Origin: Pseudomonadota bacterium
Lineage (GTDB): Bacteria; Pseudomonadota; Alphaproteobacteria; Caulobacterales; Caulobacteraceae
Direction of reading: 5' to 3'
Length of the DNA stretch: 18,587 nucleotides
Assembly: GCA_023433655.1 (NCBI GenBank)
Contig: JAEYUE010000066.1
Span: forward strand, 1-18,587
Within the stretch, counting starts at the first letter, position 1. Every line of letters begins with the position of its first letter. Made by a program: the position numbers and the translations under genes. The notes beneath the pieces were generated by a model. That model was not told where the DNA came from. It saw only the letters and a program-made list of their open reading frames with translations, and did no database searches. Positions 1-6,519 of the stretch are shown piece after piece.

Positions 1-442
1 CCTGAAGGCAACCCAGTATGATCCACGCCAGTTCGACCCTCGGAACCTCACGCGGACGCTGGCCCCAGCAGTCCGTCAACTGGTCGATCACCGCGCTGAG
101 TCCCGCCCGCAGGAAACAGCCGAACACGGGATCGACGACCTGCACCGGGATGCGGTCCAGTATCCGGGATATCGGCCCCTGCCCCCCGGAGAGTTCCGAC
201 ACCGGCATGCGGAGAATTTCGCCGACCATCGGCTCAATGGTCGCGGCGATCCAGAGCTCGCCTTCGTCGTCCGGCGTCACGGTGATCGCCAAGGTGATCT
301 CGGCGCGCTCCCCGTTCTGACGGGTCACGGCGGCCGTGGCGGCCAGCCCCAGGGCGCCTGCCTCGACGAAGTCCTCGCGCGTCCAGTCGAGGGACAGCGA
401 GTAGGCGTCGCCATTGTGGACGAATTCAAGGTGGGCGAGCAT
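1..442 (-). CDS. Uncharacterised protein, 3' part cut by window edge
   Basis: This reading frame stays open for 147 codons from an ATG at 440-442 and runs off the left edge, so its C-terminus is missing. The start is supported by GGGGA four bases upstream on the minus strand (sequence gattggggaaaatATG). The translated start is MLAHLEFVHNGDAYSLSLDW. The visible part is acidic in its first half, has no signal peptide or obvious membrane segment, and holds two Trp and two Cys late in the sequence. Codons are strongly GC-ending, as expected for a real gene here. I do not recognise the family. It is divergent from the gene starting at 470, with only 27 bases between the two starts. The competing plus-strand frame at 18-320 looks like a shadow of this gene. 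Confidence 0.72.
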   Translation of the reverse strand, partial: MLAHLEFVHNGDAYSLSLDWTREDFVEAGALGLAATAAVTRQNGERAEITLAITVTPDDEGELWIAATIEPMVGEILRMPVSELSGGQGPISRILDRIPVQVVDPVFGCFLRAGLSAVIDQLTDCWGQRPREVPRVELAWIILGCLQ

Positions 443-469
443 ATTTTCCCCAATCGTTGTTTGGCGAGA

Positions 470-943
470 ATGGACTCACCTATGGATCAGGTAAACCCGC
501 CCCCTTGCTCCGAGGCTTGCGCCAACGCCGTGCGCGATCTGAGTCAAATGTTCCTGCCGCGGGCCCTCGTCGCGGGACAGGCGGTTCCAACGGCCAGCGA
601 TCTGGACCTGGACCGGTTCTCAGCGCGCGGTCAGCGATGGCACCTCGCTGCCGTCGTCGCGGTGCTGGGCGGCAGGACGCCAGGCGAGATGGCGGCGCTG
701 GTCGAGGCGGCCAGCGGGCCGGGCGTCGATCTGAGCCGCGCGGCGCAGGCGTGCCGGGACCTTGCGGAAGCGGCCGGACCCGGGGCTGCGGGAATCGTCC
801 TGCGGGGCGCGGATCAGGCGTGCTGCGCGTTCGAGATCGGGCCGGACGTGGCGGACTGGTGGCGCGAGGCCGCCCGGGACCTCGGGAACCGGGAAATCCA
901 TCGGCGCCTGCGCGCGAAGAGAGGGCAGGTTCCGCGATTGTAG
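470..943 (+). CDS. Uncharacterised protein, 157 aa
   Basis: This is a mostly helical, soluble-looking protein rich in Ala, Arg and Asp with several Cys (SEACANAV, QACRDLAE, DQACCAFE). It has no signal peptide and no membrane segment. I do not recognise the family and assign no function. I chose the ATG at 470; an ATG at 482 is equally possible, and a GTG at 416 would run into the divergent gene on the other strand. The purine-rich GGCGAGA just before 470 is a weak ribosome binding site. Codon usage is strongly GC-ending, which supports a real gene. The C-terminus is basic (RRLRAKRGQVPRL). It converges with the ATP12 gene, with nine bases between the two stop codons and no terminator. Confidence 0.65.
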   Translation: MDSPMDQVNPPPCSEACANAVRDLSQMFLPRALVAGQAVPTASDLDLDRFSARGQRWHLAAVVAVLGGRTPGEMAALVEAASGPGVDLSRAAQACRDLAEAAGPGAAGIVLRGADQACCAFEIGPDVADWWREAARDLGNREIHRRLRAKRGQVPRL

Positions 944-952
944 GGCCGGCGG

Positions 953-1717
953 CTATTCTCCGAGCGCCCGGAACCAACGCTCCAGCAACACCGCCTCCGC
1001 TCTCCGCGCAGCCGTGCGTTCGGCGGCCTCGGCGTCGACGCCCCACTGGCGTTCCTGGAAGGCCTCGTCGAGGCGGGACAGGTCGAAGGCCCCCTCCCCC
1101 GTCAGCGCCCCCCGCTGCAGGGCCAGGCCCAGCACCGCCGACCCCAGCAGCGGCGTGGCCATGGCCAGGCCGGCGAGGCCGAAATCGTCCAGCGCCAGCG
1201 CCAGCTCGCGCACCCGGGCGATGGCCGCGGGATCCTGCGCCCGGTGGATGACGCCTTCGACCGGCTCCAGCGCCACGCCGCACTCGGCCGCGGCCCAGTC
1301 GCGCCATGGCGTCCATTCGCGGGCCTGCTCGATCGCCAGCGCCGTCGGGTGTTCGGCCAGGTAGCAGAGCAGGTCCGAGCCGGCGAAGGCGGCGATCTCG
1401 TCGGCCACCGCCTCGCGGGCCTGCCCGATGCGGTCGATGGCGGTGGCGGCGAGACGGGTCGCGGGCATGGTCGCGGGGTCGAGGAACTCGCCCTGGGCGG
1501 CCCATTCGCCGGCGACCAGCCGGGCGGCGGCCTCGGTCGGCAGGGTCAGGGGCGCGTGGGCGGGCGTCTTCGGCGTACGTCCATCGAGGGTCACCGCCCA
1601 GCCGCCCTGCCCTTCCGCCACGTCGACGACGGTCCAGAAGCGCTTCAGACGCTCCTCGGACTCTCGGAATCCCTTGCGGGCGGCGACGTTGGGATCGAGC
1701 GGGGGGATGTGGGGCAT
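953..1717 (-). CDS. ATP12 family F1-ATPase assembly chaperone
   Basis: ATP12 proteins bind the F1 alpha subunit and help assemble the F1 sector of ATP synthase in alphaproteobacteria and mitochondria. The 254-residue product has the family layout: an RFW-containing N-terminus (residues 26-28), the conserved strand pattern VTLDGRTPKTP with LTLP following (about 42-60), and the segment EWAAQGEFLDP with MPATRLAATAIDRI (about 71-95). After this comes the helical C-terminal domain ending in LLERWFRALGE. The ATG at 1715-1717 is the only reasonable start, because the next Met lies well inside the conserved domain. That start lies 73 bases inside the upstream flavodoxin gene on the same strand, in another frame. 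The F1Fo subunit genes are not in the window. Confidence 0.93.
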   Translation of the reverse strand: MPHIPPLDPNVAARKGFRESEERLKRFWTVVDVAEGQGGWAVTLDGRTPKTPAHAPLTLPTEAAARLVAGEWAAQGEFLDPATMPATRLAATAIDRIGQAREAVADEIAAFAGSDLLCYLAEHPTALAIEQAREWTPWRDWAAAECGVALEPVEGVIHRAQDPAAIARVRELALALDDFGLAGLAMATPLLGSAVLGLALQRGALTGEGAFDLSRLDEAFQERQWGVDAEAAERTAARRAEAVLLERWFRALGE

Positions 1718-2241
1718 GGGCGGCCGTCTACCCCGTCAGTTCGCGGGCCGTCCAGCGCGGCGGCCCGGCCGCCGGGCAGCGCGCGGGCGAAGCCGTCCAG
1801 TTCGCGCCCGTAGTCCCCGCCCATTACGTCATGCTGGGCCAGGCTGAGGGTGGCGACCAGCGGACTTCCGACGAGGTCCTCGATCTCGGCGAAGGCCGCG
1901 GGGTACGAACCGCCGCTGCCCGACAGGCAGAAGGCCGCGACCGCCTTCGCCCGCGGACCGTGCCGGCGCAGGAAGGACCGCAGCGGGGCCGCGGGCTTGC
2001 CGGCCCAGATCGGCCCGCCGGCCACCACCAGCCGGTAGGCGCCCGGGTCGGCGTCGAGGGTGATGTCCGGCGCGCGGCGCCGGAGGGACTCCCAGACGCC
2101 CCGTACGAAACCGCCGGCGCCCGCGTAGGAGACGGAGGTCCGTATCGGCCGGGCGTCGGCGCCGAGCCGCGCCGCCAGGGCGCGGGCCACCGTCTCCGTC
2201 GAGCCTGAGCGCGAATACCAGGTCACCAGAACGTCGGCCAT
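1645..2241 (-). CDS. Flavodoxin-domain protein
   Basis: This 198-residue protein has a flavodoxin fold that should bind FMN and carry out electron transfer or quinone/flavin reduction. The N-terminal strand is followed by the FMN phosphate loop YSRSGSTETVA (9-19). The second signature, VVAGGPIWAGKPAAPLRSFL (72-91), and the third region, CLSGSGGSYPAAFAEIEDLV, also fit flavodoxin-like proteins. The ATG at 2239-2241 has an excellent ribosome binding site, GGAGGAGG, seven bases upstream. The recognisable domain ends near residue 160. The last 24 residues, rich in Pro, Arg and Ser, are encoded by the 73-base overlap with ATP12 and look like an unstructured tail. A perfect FNR-type palindrome lies about 58 bases upstream of the start. 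Partner and substrate are unknown. Confidence 0.88.
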   Translation of the reverse strand: MADVLVTWYSRSGSTETVARALAARLGADARPIRTSVSYAGAGGFVRGVWESLRRRAPDITLDADPGAYRLVVAGGPIWAGKPAAPLRSFLRRHGPRAKAVAAFCLSGSGGSYPAAFAEIEDLVGSPLVATLSLAQHDVMGGDYGRELDGFARALPGGRAAALDGPRTDGVDGRPCPTSPRSIPTSPPARDSESPRSV

Positions 2242-2292
2242 GTCCCAACCTCCTCCGCAACGGGAAACCTGCCCCCACTGGCGGCGCGCGCC

Positions 2293-2306
2293 TTGATCCC
2301 GATCAA
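2293..2306. promoter_or_regulatory. FNR/FixK-type operator, TTGAT-N4-ATCAA
   Basis: The sequence TTGATCCCGATCAA is a perfect match to the TTGAT-N4-ATCAA consensus bound by FNR, FixK and related CRP-family regulators. The inverted repeat extends to eight bases per arm (CCTTGATC and GATCAAGG, 2291-2308, spacer CC). Its centre is 58 bases from the flavodoxin start and 52 bases from the DUF202 start, so it could serve either divergent gene. No convincing -10 hexamer stands out at the spacing expected for class II activation, so direction and sign of control are open. With a four-base loop and no T-run it is a poor terminator hairpin. Confidence 0.6.
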
Positions 2307-2351
2307 GGGCGGCCGGAACGCAAGTCCCGGCGTGACGGTTATCGCGGGCGC

Positions 2352-2729
2352 ATGGACGACCGAGGAGACAGCCGCCGCGACCTCGCCGAGGACCGAACCG
2401 ACCTGGCCGAGGACCGCACCGCCCTCGCCAACGAACGCACCTTCGCCGGCTGGGCGCGGACGGCCATGGCGGCGATCGGCATCGGGCTGGCCTTCAACGC
2501 CCTGTTCAAGGCCATGGAGCCGACTTGGGTCCCCAAGGCCATCGCCACCGTCTTCATCCTGCTGGGCCTGTTCCTGACCGTGATGGCCGAGCGCCGCGCC
2601 TGCGCGGTGTCCCGCCGGCTGGACACCCATTCGGTCAAGGAGATGGCGCAGATGAACCTGCGCGTCATCGCCATCGCCATGGGGCTGGGCGGGGCGGCCC
2701 TGATCGCGGCGATCTGGATGCTGGTCTGA
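2352..2729 (+). CDS. DUF202 (YidH-like) inner membrane protein
   Basis: This 125-residue protein fits the DUF202 family of small inner membrane proteins, whose function is not established. The family hallmark is at the N-terminus: LAEDRTALANERTFAGWART (18-37) precedes three hydrophobic segments at about 38-54, 61-79 and 103-124. The stretch before the first membrane segment is a threefold heptad repeat, described separately. The ATG at 2352 has no strong ribosome binding site, and the nearest purine-rich bases (gcgggcgc) are weak. It is divergent from the flavodoxin gene, with an FNR-type palindrome in the shared 110-base gap. A lipoprotein gene follows 74 bases downstream on the same strand. 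Confidence 0.9.
   Translation: MDDRGDSRRDLAEDRTDLAEDRTALANERTFAGWARTAMAAIGIGLAFNALFKAMEPTWVPKAIATVFILLGLFLTVMAERRACAVSRRLDTHSVKEMAQMNLRVIAIAMGLGGAALIAAIWMLV
2379..2441 (+). repeat. Three 21-base units encoding heptads in the DUF202 protein
   Basis: Three consecutive 21-base units encode DLAEDRT, DLAEDRT and ALANERT. The first two units are identical in protein and differ only at a few third positions in DNA, so the repeat is held at the protein level. The last unit is the standard family motif, so the extra copies look like N-terminal heptad expansions of it. Confidence 0.7.
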
Positions 2730-2803
2730 GCTCGCGCCAGGGCGAGGTTGCGTCGCTGCGGGATGGTGAGCCAGATGACGGCGCCCTGTCGACGAGGTTC
2801 CCG

Positions 2804-3310
2804 ATGAAGGCCATCCTGCCCCTGATCATATTGCTGGGCGTAGCAGCCTGCGAAGCTCCGCCCGCGACTCCCGAACCCCCCGCTGATCCGGCCGCCCCTT
2901 CCGCGCCCGCACCGCCGCAACCGCCGGGCGCTCCGCCGACGCCGCCGGCCCCGCCGGCCATCCTGTCGGGGCTCAGCCGCGCCGATTTCGAGAACCGGCT
3001 GCAGAACGGCGCTGGCTGCACCCTGTCGCGCGGCGAGGCGGATCTGGTGATGGCGGTGATCGGCGACGCCGTGGCCAAGGTGAACGGCGAGGTCGTCGAC
3101 CTGACCGGCGCGCCCCCAACGGAGATCAGCGACATGGCGCGCGGTGGCCGTTTCGAGGGCGGCGGCGCGGTCATCCAGGTAGACGCGGCGCCCGATCGGG
3201 GCGATCCTGTCGCCGGGCCCGAGGGCTCCCTGAGCCGGCCGGTGCGGGCCACGGTGACCGCCGGCGGCCGGCGCGAAGTCTTCGACGCCGTCTGGACCTG
3301 CGCCAGCTAG
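2804..3310 (+). CDS. Proline-rich lipoprotein of unknown function
   Basis: The 168-residue product begins MKAILPLIILLGVAACE, a short signal peptide ending in the lipobox V-A-A-C with Cys16 as the lipidation site. Residues 17-50 are a Pro/Ala linker (PPATPEPP, PAPPQPPG and similar) likely to span away from the membrane. A folded domain of about 115 residues follows, beginning LSRADFENRLQNGAGC and ending VWTCAS, with two Cys that could pair. Residue 2 after the Cys is Ala, not Asp, which would favour outer membrane sorting by the enterobacterial rule. The ATG at 2804 is chosen because AGG sits six bases upstream and because the signal peptide starts there. I do not recognise the C-terminal domain. 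The gene converges with the HAD gene, leaving two bases between stops. Confidence 0.8.
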   Translation: MKAILPLIILLGVAACEAPPATPEPPADPAAPSAPAPPQPPGAPPTPPAPPAILSGLSRADFENRLQNGAGCTLSRGEADLVMAVIGDAVAKVNGEVVDLTGAPPTEISDMARGGRFEGGGAVIQVDAAPDRGDPVAGPEGSLSRPVRATVTAGGRREVFDAVWTCAS

Positions 3311-3312
3311 GC

Positions 3313-3990
3313 TCAGGCGACGCGGGTCAGATCGGCGAAGCCGTCCAGCACCACCGTCAGTTCGGAGAAGGTTTCGGCCACATGGCGGGCGCCCGCGGCC
3401 CGCTGCTCCTCGACGGTGTGGAAGCCCCACGCGACGCCGAGCGGCAGGACGCCGGCGTTCCTCGCCATCAGGATGTCGTGCGCCGTGTCGCCGATCATCA
3501 CCGTGCGGGACGGGTCGCTGTCGCAGGCGGCCATGGCGGCATGCAGCATGGCGGGATCAGGCTTGCCCGGGCCGTCCTCGGCGCAGTGGGACGAGAGAAA
3601 CAGGTCGGCCCAGCCCTCGCGGGCCAGATTGCGGGCCACGCCGCGGCGGTTCTGGCCGGTGGCCAGGGCCAGCCGCCAGCCGTCGCGGTGCAGGCGGCGC
3701 AGAGTCGCCGTGGCCTCGGGATACAGCGGCTCCTCGTGGCCCTCGGCGTACATACGGTTGAAGCTGGCGCGGAAGCCGGCGACGAAACGGGCCAGGGTCG
3801 GGGCGTCGAGCCCCGGCTCGAGAACCGCCATGGCGTGCTCCAGCGACAGACCGACGATCTGGCGGACGCGGTCGTACTCGGGCTCGGGCAGGCCGATGTC
3901 GCGCGCGGCCTCGCAGGCGGCGCGGTGGATCGAGGCCCGGCTGTCGACCAGGGTGCCGTCGATGTCGAACACGGCGAGCGGCCGGCTCAC
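3313..3990 (-). CDS. HAD hydrolase, phosphoglycolate-phosphatase-like
   Basis: This is a haloacid dehalogenase superfamily phosphatase of 225 residues. The catalytic motifs are in order: motif I VFDIDGTLVDS with nucleophile Asp9 and Asp11, motif II Thr111 in ALATGQ, the motif III Lys143 in GKPDP, and motif IV IGDTAHD with Asp168 and Asp172. A helical cap domain lies between motifs I and II (about 18-85). Phosphoglycolate or a related small phosphate is the likely substrate by family, but specificity cannot be read from the sequence. The start codon is GTG and overlaps the rluC stop as GTGA, so translation is probably coupled. It is the last gene of the crcB-rluC-HAD run. Confidence 0.9.
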   Translation of the reverse strand: MSRPLAVFDIDGTLVDSRASIHRAACEAARDIGLPEPEYDRVRQIVGLSLEHAMAVLEPGLDAPTLARFVAGFRASFNRMYAEGHEEPLYPEATATLRRLHRDGWRLALATGQNRRGVARNLAREGWADLFLSSHCAEDGPGKPDPAMLHAAMAACDSDPSRTVMIGDTAHDILMARNAGVLPLGVAWGFHTVEEQRAAGARHVAETFSELTVVLDGFADLTRVA

Positions 3991-5018
3991 GAGCGGATCC
4001 GCCTGACCCCCTCGAAGGGGTCGCTCTCGTCGCCCTCGGCCGCCTCGAAGCCGAAATGGGCGAAGCCGGCCTTCATTTCCGGGCTCAGCGGGGCGACGAC
4101 CTTGAGCAGGCCGCCGCGCGGGTGCTCCAGCTCGATGCTGCGGGCGTGGAGCTGCAGCTTCAGGACACCGGACAGCTCGCGCGATTTCTCATCGCCGTAT
4201 TTGGGGTCGCCGAGGATCGGGTGGCCAATGGCGGCCATGTGGGCGCGAAGCTGGTGAGTCCGGCCGGTGAAGGGGCGCAACGCCATCCAGGCGGCGCGGT
4301 GGGAGGCGCGGCTGATCGTGGCGTAGGCGGTCTCGGCCGGTTCGGCGCGCGGGTCCTTGCGGTCGGCCGGCCGCATCATCTCGAAGTCCGCGATGCCGGT
4401 CTTCTTCAGCGGCAGGTCGATCTGGCCGGCGGGCGGCTTCGGGTTGCCGATGACGATGGCCCAGTAGGTCTTCTTCGCCTGCCGCCGGGCGAAGGCCCCG
4501 GCCAGCCGCTTGGCCGCCTCAGGTCCCTTGCCCAGCAGCAGGACGCCGGAGGTGTCGCGGTCCAGCCGGTGCACCAGCCGCGGGCGATCCATGCCCTCCC
4601 CCCAGGCCGACAGCAGGCGGTCGACGTGGCGGCTGGTCTTGGTGCCGCCCTGGACCGCCAGGCCGTGCGGCTTGTTCAGGGCGATGACCATGTCGTCCTC
4701 GTACAGCACGAGGGATTTGGCGAAGCGGATGTCCTGTTCCGACAGGGCGTGCGGATCGCCGGCCTGCCGCGAGGTGTCGTCGGGGATGGGCGGCACGCGC
4801 ACGGCGGCGCCGGCGGTCAGCCGCGCCTCGGGCTTCACACGTCCGCCGTCGACGCGGATCTGGCCCGAACGGGCCATCTTCTGCACCTGGATGTTGGACA
4901 GGTGCGGCCAGCGCCGCCGGAACCAGCGATCCAGCCGGATGCCGTCCTCGGCCTCGGCGACATAGAGGGTCTTCACTTCGCGCTTCGGCGCGTCCGCGGG
5001 CGGGGTCTCGTCGTTCAA
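3987..5018 (-). CDS. rluC: 23S rRNA pseudouridine synthase, RluC/RluD type
   Basis: The enzyme converts specific uridines in 23S rRNA to pseudouridine. The 343-residue product has an N-terminal S4 RNA-binding domain (about 27-75, with DGIRLDRWFRR and SGQIRVDGG). The RluA-type catalytic domain follows, with LVHRLDRDTSGVLLLGKG (148-165) and catalytic Asp153. The later motifs TGRTHQLRAHMAAIGHPILG and LQLHARSIEL also fit. The start codon is TTG (5016-5018), which overlaps the crcB stop as TTGA and has GGAG seven bases upstream. A GTG 15 codons later is an alternative, but the coupled TTG fits better. RluC is my choice from the S4 domain and the crcB/HAD neighbours; the exact target uridines are not visible. 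Confidence 0.9.
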   Translation of the reverse strand: MNDETPPADAPKREVKTLYVAEAEDGIRLDRWFRRRWPHLSNIQVQKMARSGQIRVDGGRVKPEARLTAGAAVRVPPIPDDTSRQAGDPHALSEQDIRFAKSLVLYEDDMVIALNKPHGLAVQGGTKTSRHVDRLLSAWGEGMDRPRLVHRLDRDTSGVLLLGKGPEAAKRLAGAFARRQAKKTYWAIVIGNPKPPAGQIDLPLKKTGIADFEMMRPADRKDPRAEPAETAYATISRASHRAAWMALRPFTGRTHQLRAHMAAIGHPILGDPKYGDEKSRELSGVLKLQLHARSIELEHPRGGLLKVVAPLSPEMKAGFAHFGFEAAEGDESDPFEGVRRIRS

Positions 5019-5410
5019 GGGGCGGCTCCGAAGGCGCGGCGGGCGACCATCAGGCCGACGAACAGGGCGGCGACCGACAGGACCACCGACAGGGCGGCAT
5101 AGCCCCCGGCCATGGCCAATTGGCGGCGCTCGATCATCAGCGCCGTCTCCAGCGAGAAGGCCGAGAAGGTGGTGAATCCGCCCAGCACGCCGACGGCGGC
5201 GAACAGGCGGATCGAGGCGCCTTGCCCCCCGCCCCGGAACGCCAGCCAGCCGGTCAGCAGACCCATCAGCAGGCCGCCGGCGAGGTTGACCGTCAGGGTG
5301 GCCCAGGGCCAGGCCGCCCCCGGCGCCAGACGCGCCGCCAGCGCGCCGGCCCCGTAGCGCGCGACGGCGCCCAGCGCGCCTCCGGCCGCAACGAGGAGAA
5401 TGCGTGTCAT
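5015..5410 (-). CDS. crcB: Fluoride channel CrcB (Fluc)
   Basis: CrcB is a small dual-topology membrane protein that dimerises to export fluoride. The 131-residue product has four hydrophobic segments. It carries the family marks GGALGAVARYG (10-20), the TM2 Asn in TLTVNLAGG (Asn42), and GVLGGFTTFSAFSLE (74-88) with the phenylalanine-box region. I chose the ATG at 5408-5410 because homologues start MTR-like; the adjacent ATG at 5411-5413 and a GTG at 5426-5428 are also in frame. No clear ribosome binding site precedes any of them. The stop overlaps the rluC start by four bases. No fluoride riboswitch could be recognised upstream. Confidence 0.92.
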   Translation of the reverse strand: MTRILLVAAGGALGAVARYGAGALAARLAPGAAWPWATLTVNLAGGLLMGLLTGWLAFRGGGQGASIRLFAAVGVLGGFTTFSAFSLETALMIERRQLAMAGGYAALSVVLSVAALFVGLMVARRAFGAAP

Positions 5411-5492
5411 CATGGGCGGCTTATACACGTCGCGTGGCGGGGATATAGCCGCAGGCGGCGCCCTGACGGGCCTGGCCCCCGGCCGGAAAATT

Positions 5493-5529
5493 CGCGACGG
5501 ATCGTCTGCGACAATCTGTCCACGTCGCG
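5493..5529. other. Inverted repeat in the crcB/5591 divergent gap
   Basis: CGCGACG (5493-5499) and CGTCGCG (5523-5529) form perfect seven-base arms around 23 bases. The CACGTCGCG sequence at 5521-5529 recurs at 5426-5434 at the other end of the same gap, close to the crcB start. The arrangement could be operator sites for the divergent genes, or chance in GC-rich DNA. The 177-base gap (5411-5590, less the crcB start) holds no other feature I can support. Confidence 0.25.
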
Positions 5530-5590
5530 GCGAAGTGTGTCATCATGCGCCGAGTCCCGTCGCCGGCGGCGATGGGCAGGGAGGATCCGG

Positions 5591-5938
5591 ATGCTTGATG
5601 TCGCGCCACCCGTGGCGGCGGAGGTGACCGTCGTCTCCGTCTCCGAAACCCCCGCCTGGGAGCCGGGCGTCGACGCCACCCTCGTGCTGTTTCTTGGCCG
5701 CAACGCCGACGGGGCGGTGAAGCCCTTCTACGTCTCGTGGTTCGCCGCCGGCGGCGCCCTGCCCGAGCCCGGCAGCCGCTGCCGGCTGACCTACCGCAAG
5801 GCCCTGCCCGAGCAAGCGGGCGCCCGCGCCGCGCCGGTCCTCAAGGCCCCGGTGGTCGACGGCTTCAACTGCGAAGGCGACGCGTCCGCCCCCGATGGAG
5901 GCGATCAGGGCCGCGCCGGCCGCATCCGCGGCAAATGA
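5591..5938 (+). CDS. Uncharacterised protein, 115 aa, coupled to DUF2214 gene
   Basis: This soluble-looking protein begins MLDVAPPVAAEVTVVSV and appears beta-rich for its first 90 residues (VDATLVLFLGRN, KPFYVSWF, CRLTYRK). It ends in a low-complexity Asp/Gly/Arg tail. It has no signal peptide or membrane segment, and I do not recognise the family. The ATG at 5591 has a strong ribosome binding site, AGGGAGG, about seven bases upstream. The same frame is open far upstream, but that part is a shadow of crcB on the other strand. Its TGA overlaps the next ATG as ATGA, so it is probably translationally coupled to the DUF2214 membrane protein, which suggests shared function or simply co-expression. 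Confidence 0.72.
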   Translation: MLDVAPPVAAEVTVVSVSETPAWEPGVDATLVLFLGRNADGAVKPFYVSWFAAGGALPEPGSRCRLTYRKALPEQAGARAAPVLKAPVVDGFNCEGDASAPDGGDQGRAGRIRGK

Positions 5939-6375
5939 TCGATCTGCTGCTGGCGGTGGCGCACCCCCTTGCCGTTTTCGGCCTCGTCGCCGTCATGGCG
6001 ATGGAAGCAATTGCGCTGCGCGGCCCGGCCATCGACACGGCCCGGCTGGCCCGGCTGGACGCCCTCTTCGGCGGCGTCGCGGGCCTGGCGCTGCTGATCG
6101 GCGTGCTTCGCGTCGTCTGGGGCGGCAAGGGCTGGGCCTTCTACGATGCCAACCCGTTCTTCTGGGCCAAGATCGGCCTGTTCGCGGCCATCGGCCTGCT
6201 GTCGATCGGGCCGACCGTCCTGATCATCCGATGGCGCAGGGCCGCCGCGAGCGATCCCGCCTTCGCCCCGCCCGCCGCCGAGCTGAAGCGGGCGCGGGCC
6301 CTGGTCGGGTTGGAAGCCCTGTTGCTCGTCCCGCTCCTGGCCTGCGCCGCGGCCATGGCGCGCTGGCCGTTCTGA
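5935..6375 (+). CDS. DUF2214 family membrane protein
   Basis: This 146-residue inner membrane protein has four hydrophobic segments, at about 2-24, 42-62, 78-98 and 124-143. The central loop GGKGWAFYDANPFFWAKIGL (about 62-81) matches the conserved Gly-Lys, Tyr and Asn-Pro-x-Phe-Trp pattern of DUF2214. The function of the family is not established. The start is the ATG at 5935, overlapping the upstream stop codon by four bases; the purines of AGGGCCG-type sequence inside the upstream gene offer only weak binding, so coupling is likely. There is no clear terminator after the stop. The next 144 bases (6376-6519) are non-coding. Confidence 0.85.
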   Translation: MIDLLLAVAHPLAVFGLVAVMAMEAIALRGPAIDTARLARLDALFGGVAGLALLIGVLRVVWGGKGWAFYDANPFFWAKIGLFAAIGLLSIGPTVLIIRWRRAAASDPAFAPPAAELKRARALVGLEALLLVPLLACAAAMARWPF

Positions 6376-6519
6376 CCGAAACTTCACTTGCCCGGCGGCA
6401 GGGTTAACGGCGATACCTGAGCCGGACGGCGCAGCTTCGCGTCATGAGGGAAGGCCGTCGGCCCGGCGGCGGCGATCCGCCATAGTGCCCGGGCAGGAAC
6501 GAAGGACCGCCGACGCGTC

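Noticed and set aside
480..1505. 341-codon minus-strand frame over the ATP12 gene and its neighbour
   Set aside because: It is an Arg/Gly/Pro-rich off-frame reading of the ATP12 gene.
4056..5102. 348-codon plus-strand frame over rluC
   Set aside because: It is a mirror frame of a well-supported gene and shows no recognisable motif.
5411..5590. Fluoride riboswitch upstream of crcB
   Set aside because: I looked on the minus strand for the conserved crcB-motif bases and pseudoknot layout and could not find them.
6486..6495. Palindrome TGCCCGGGCA before the 408-residue protein gene
   Set aside because: A ten-base GC palindrome is expected by chance in DNA this GC-rich and there is no second copy. 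The rest of the 6376-6519 gap shows nothing I can support.
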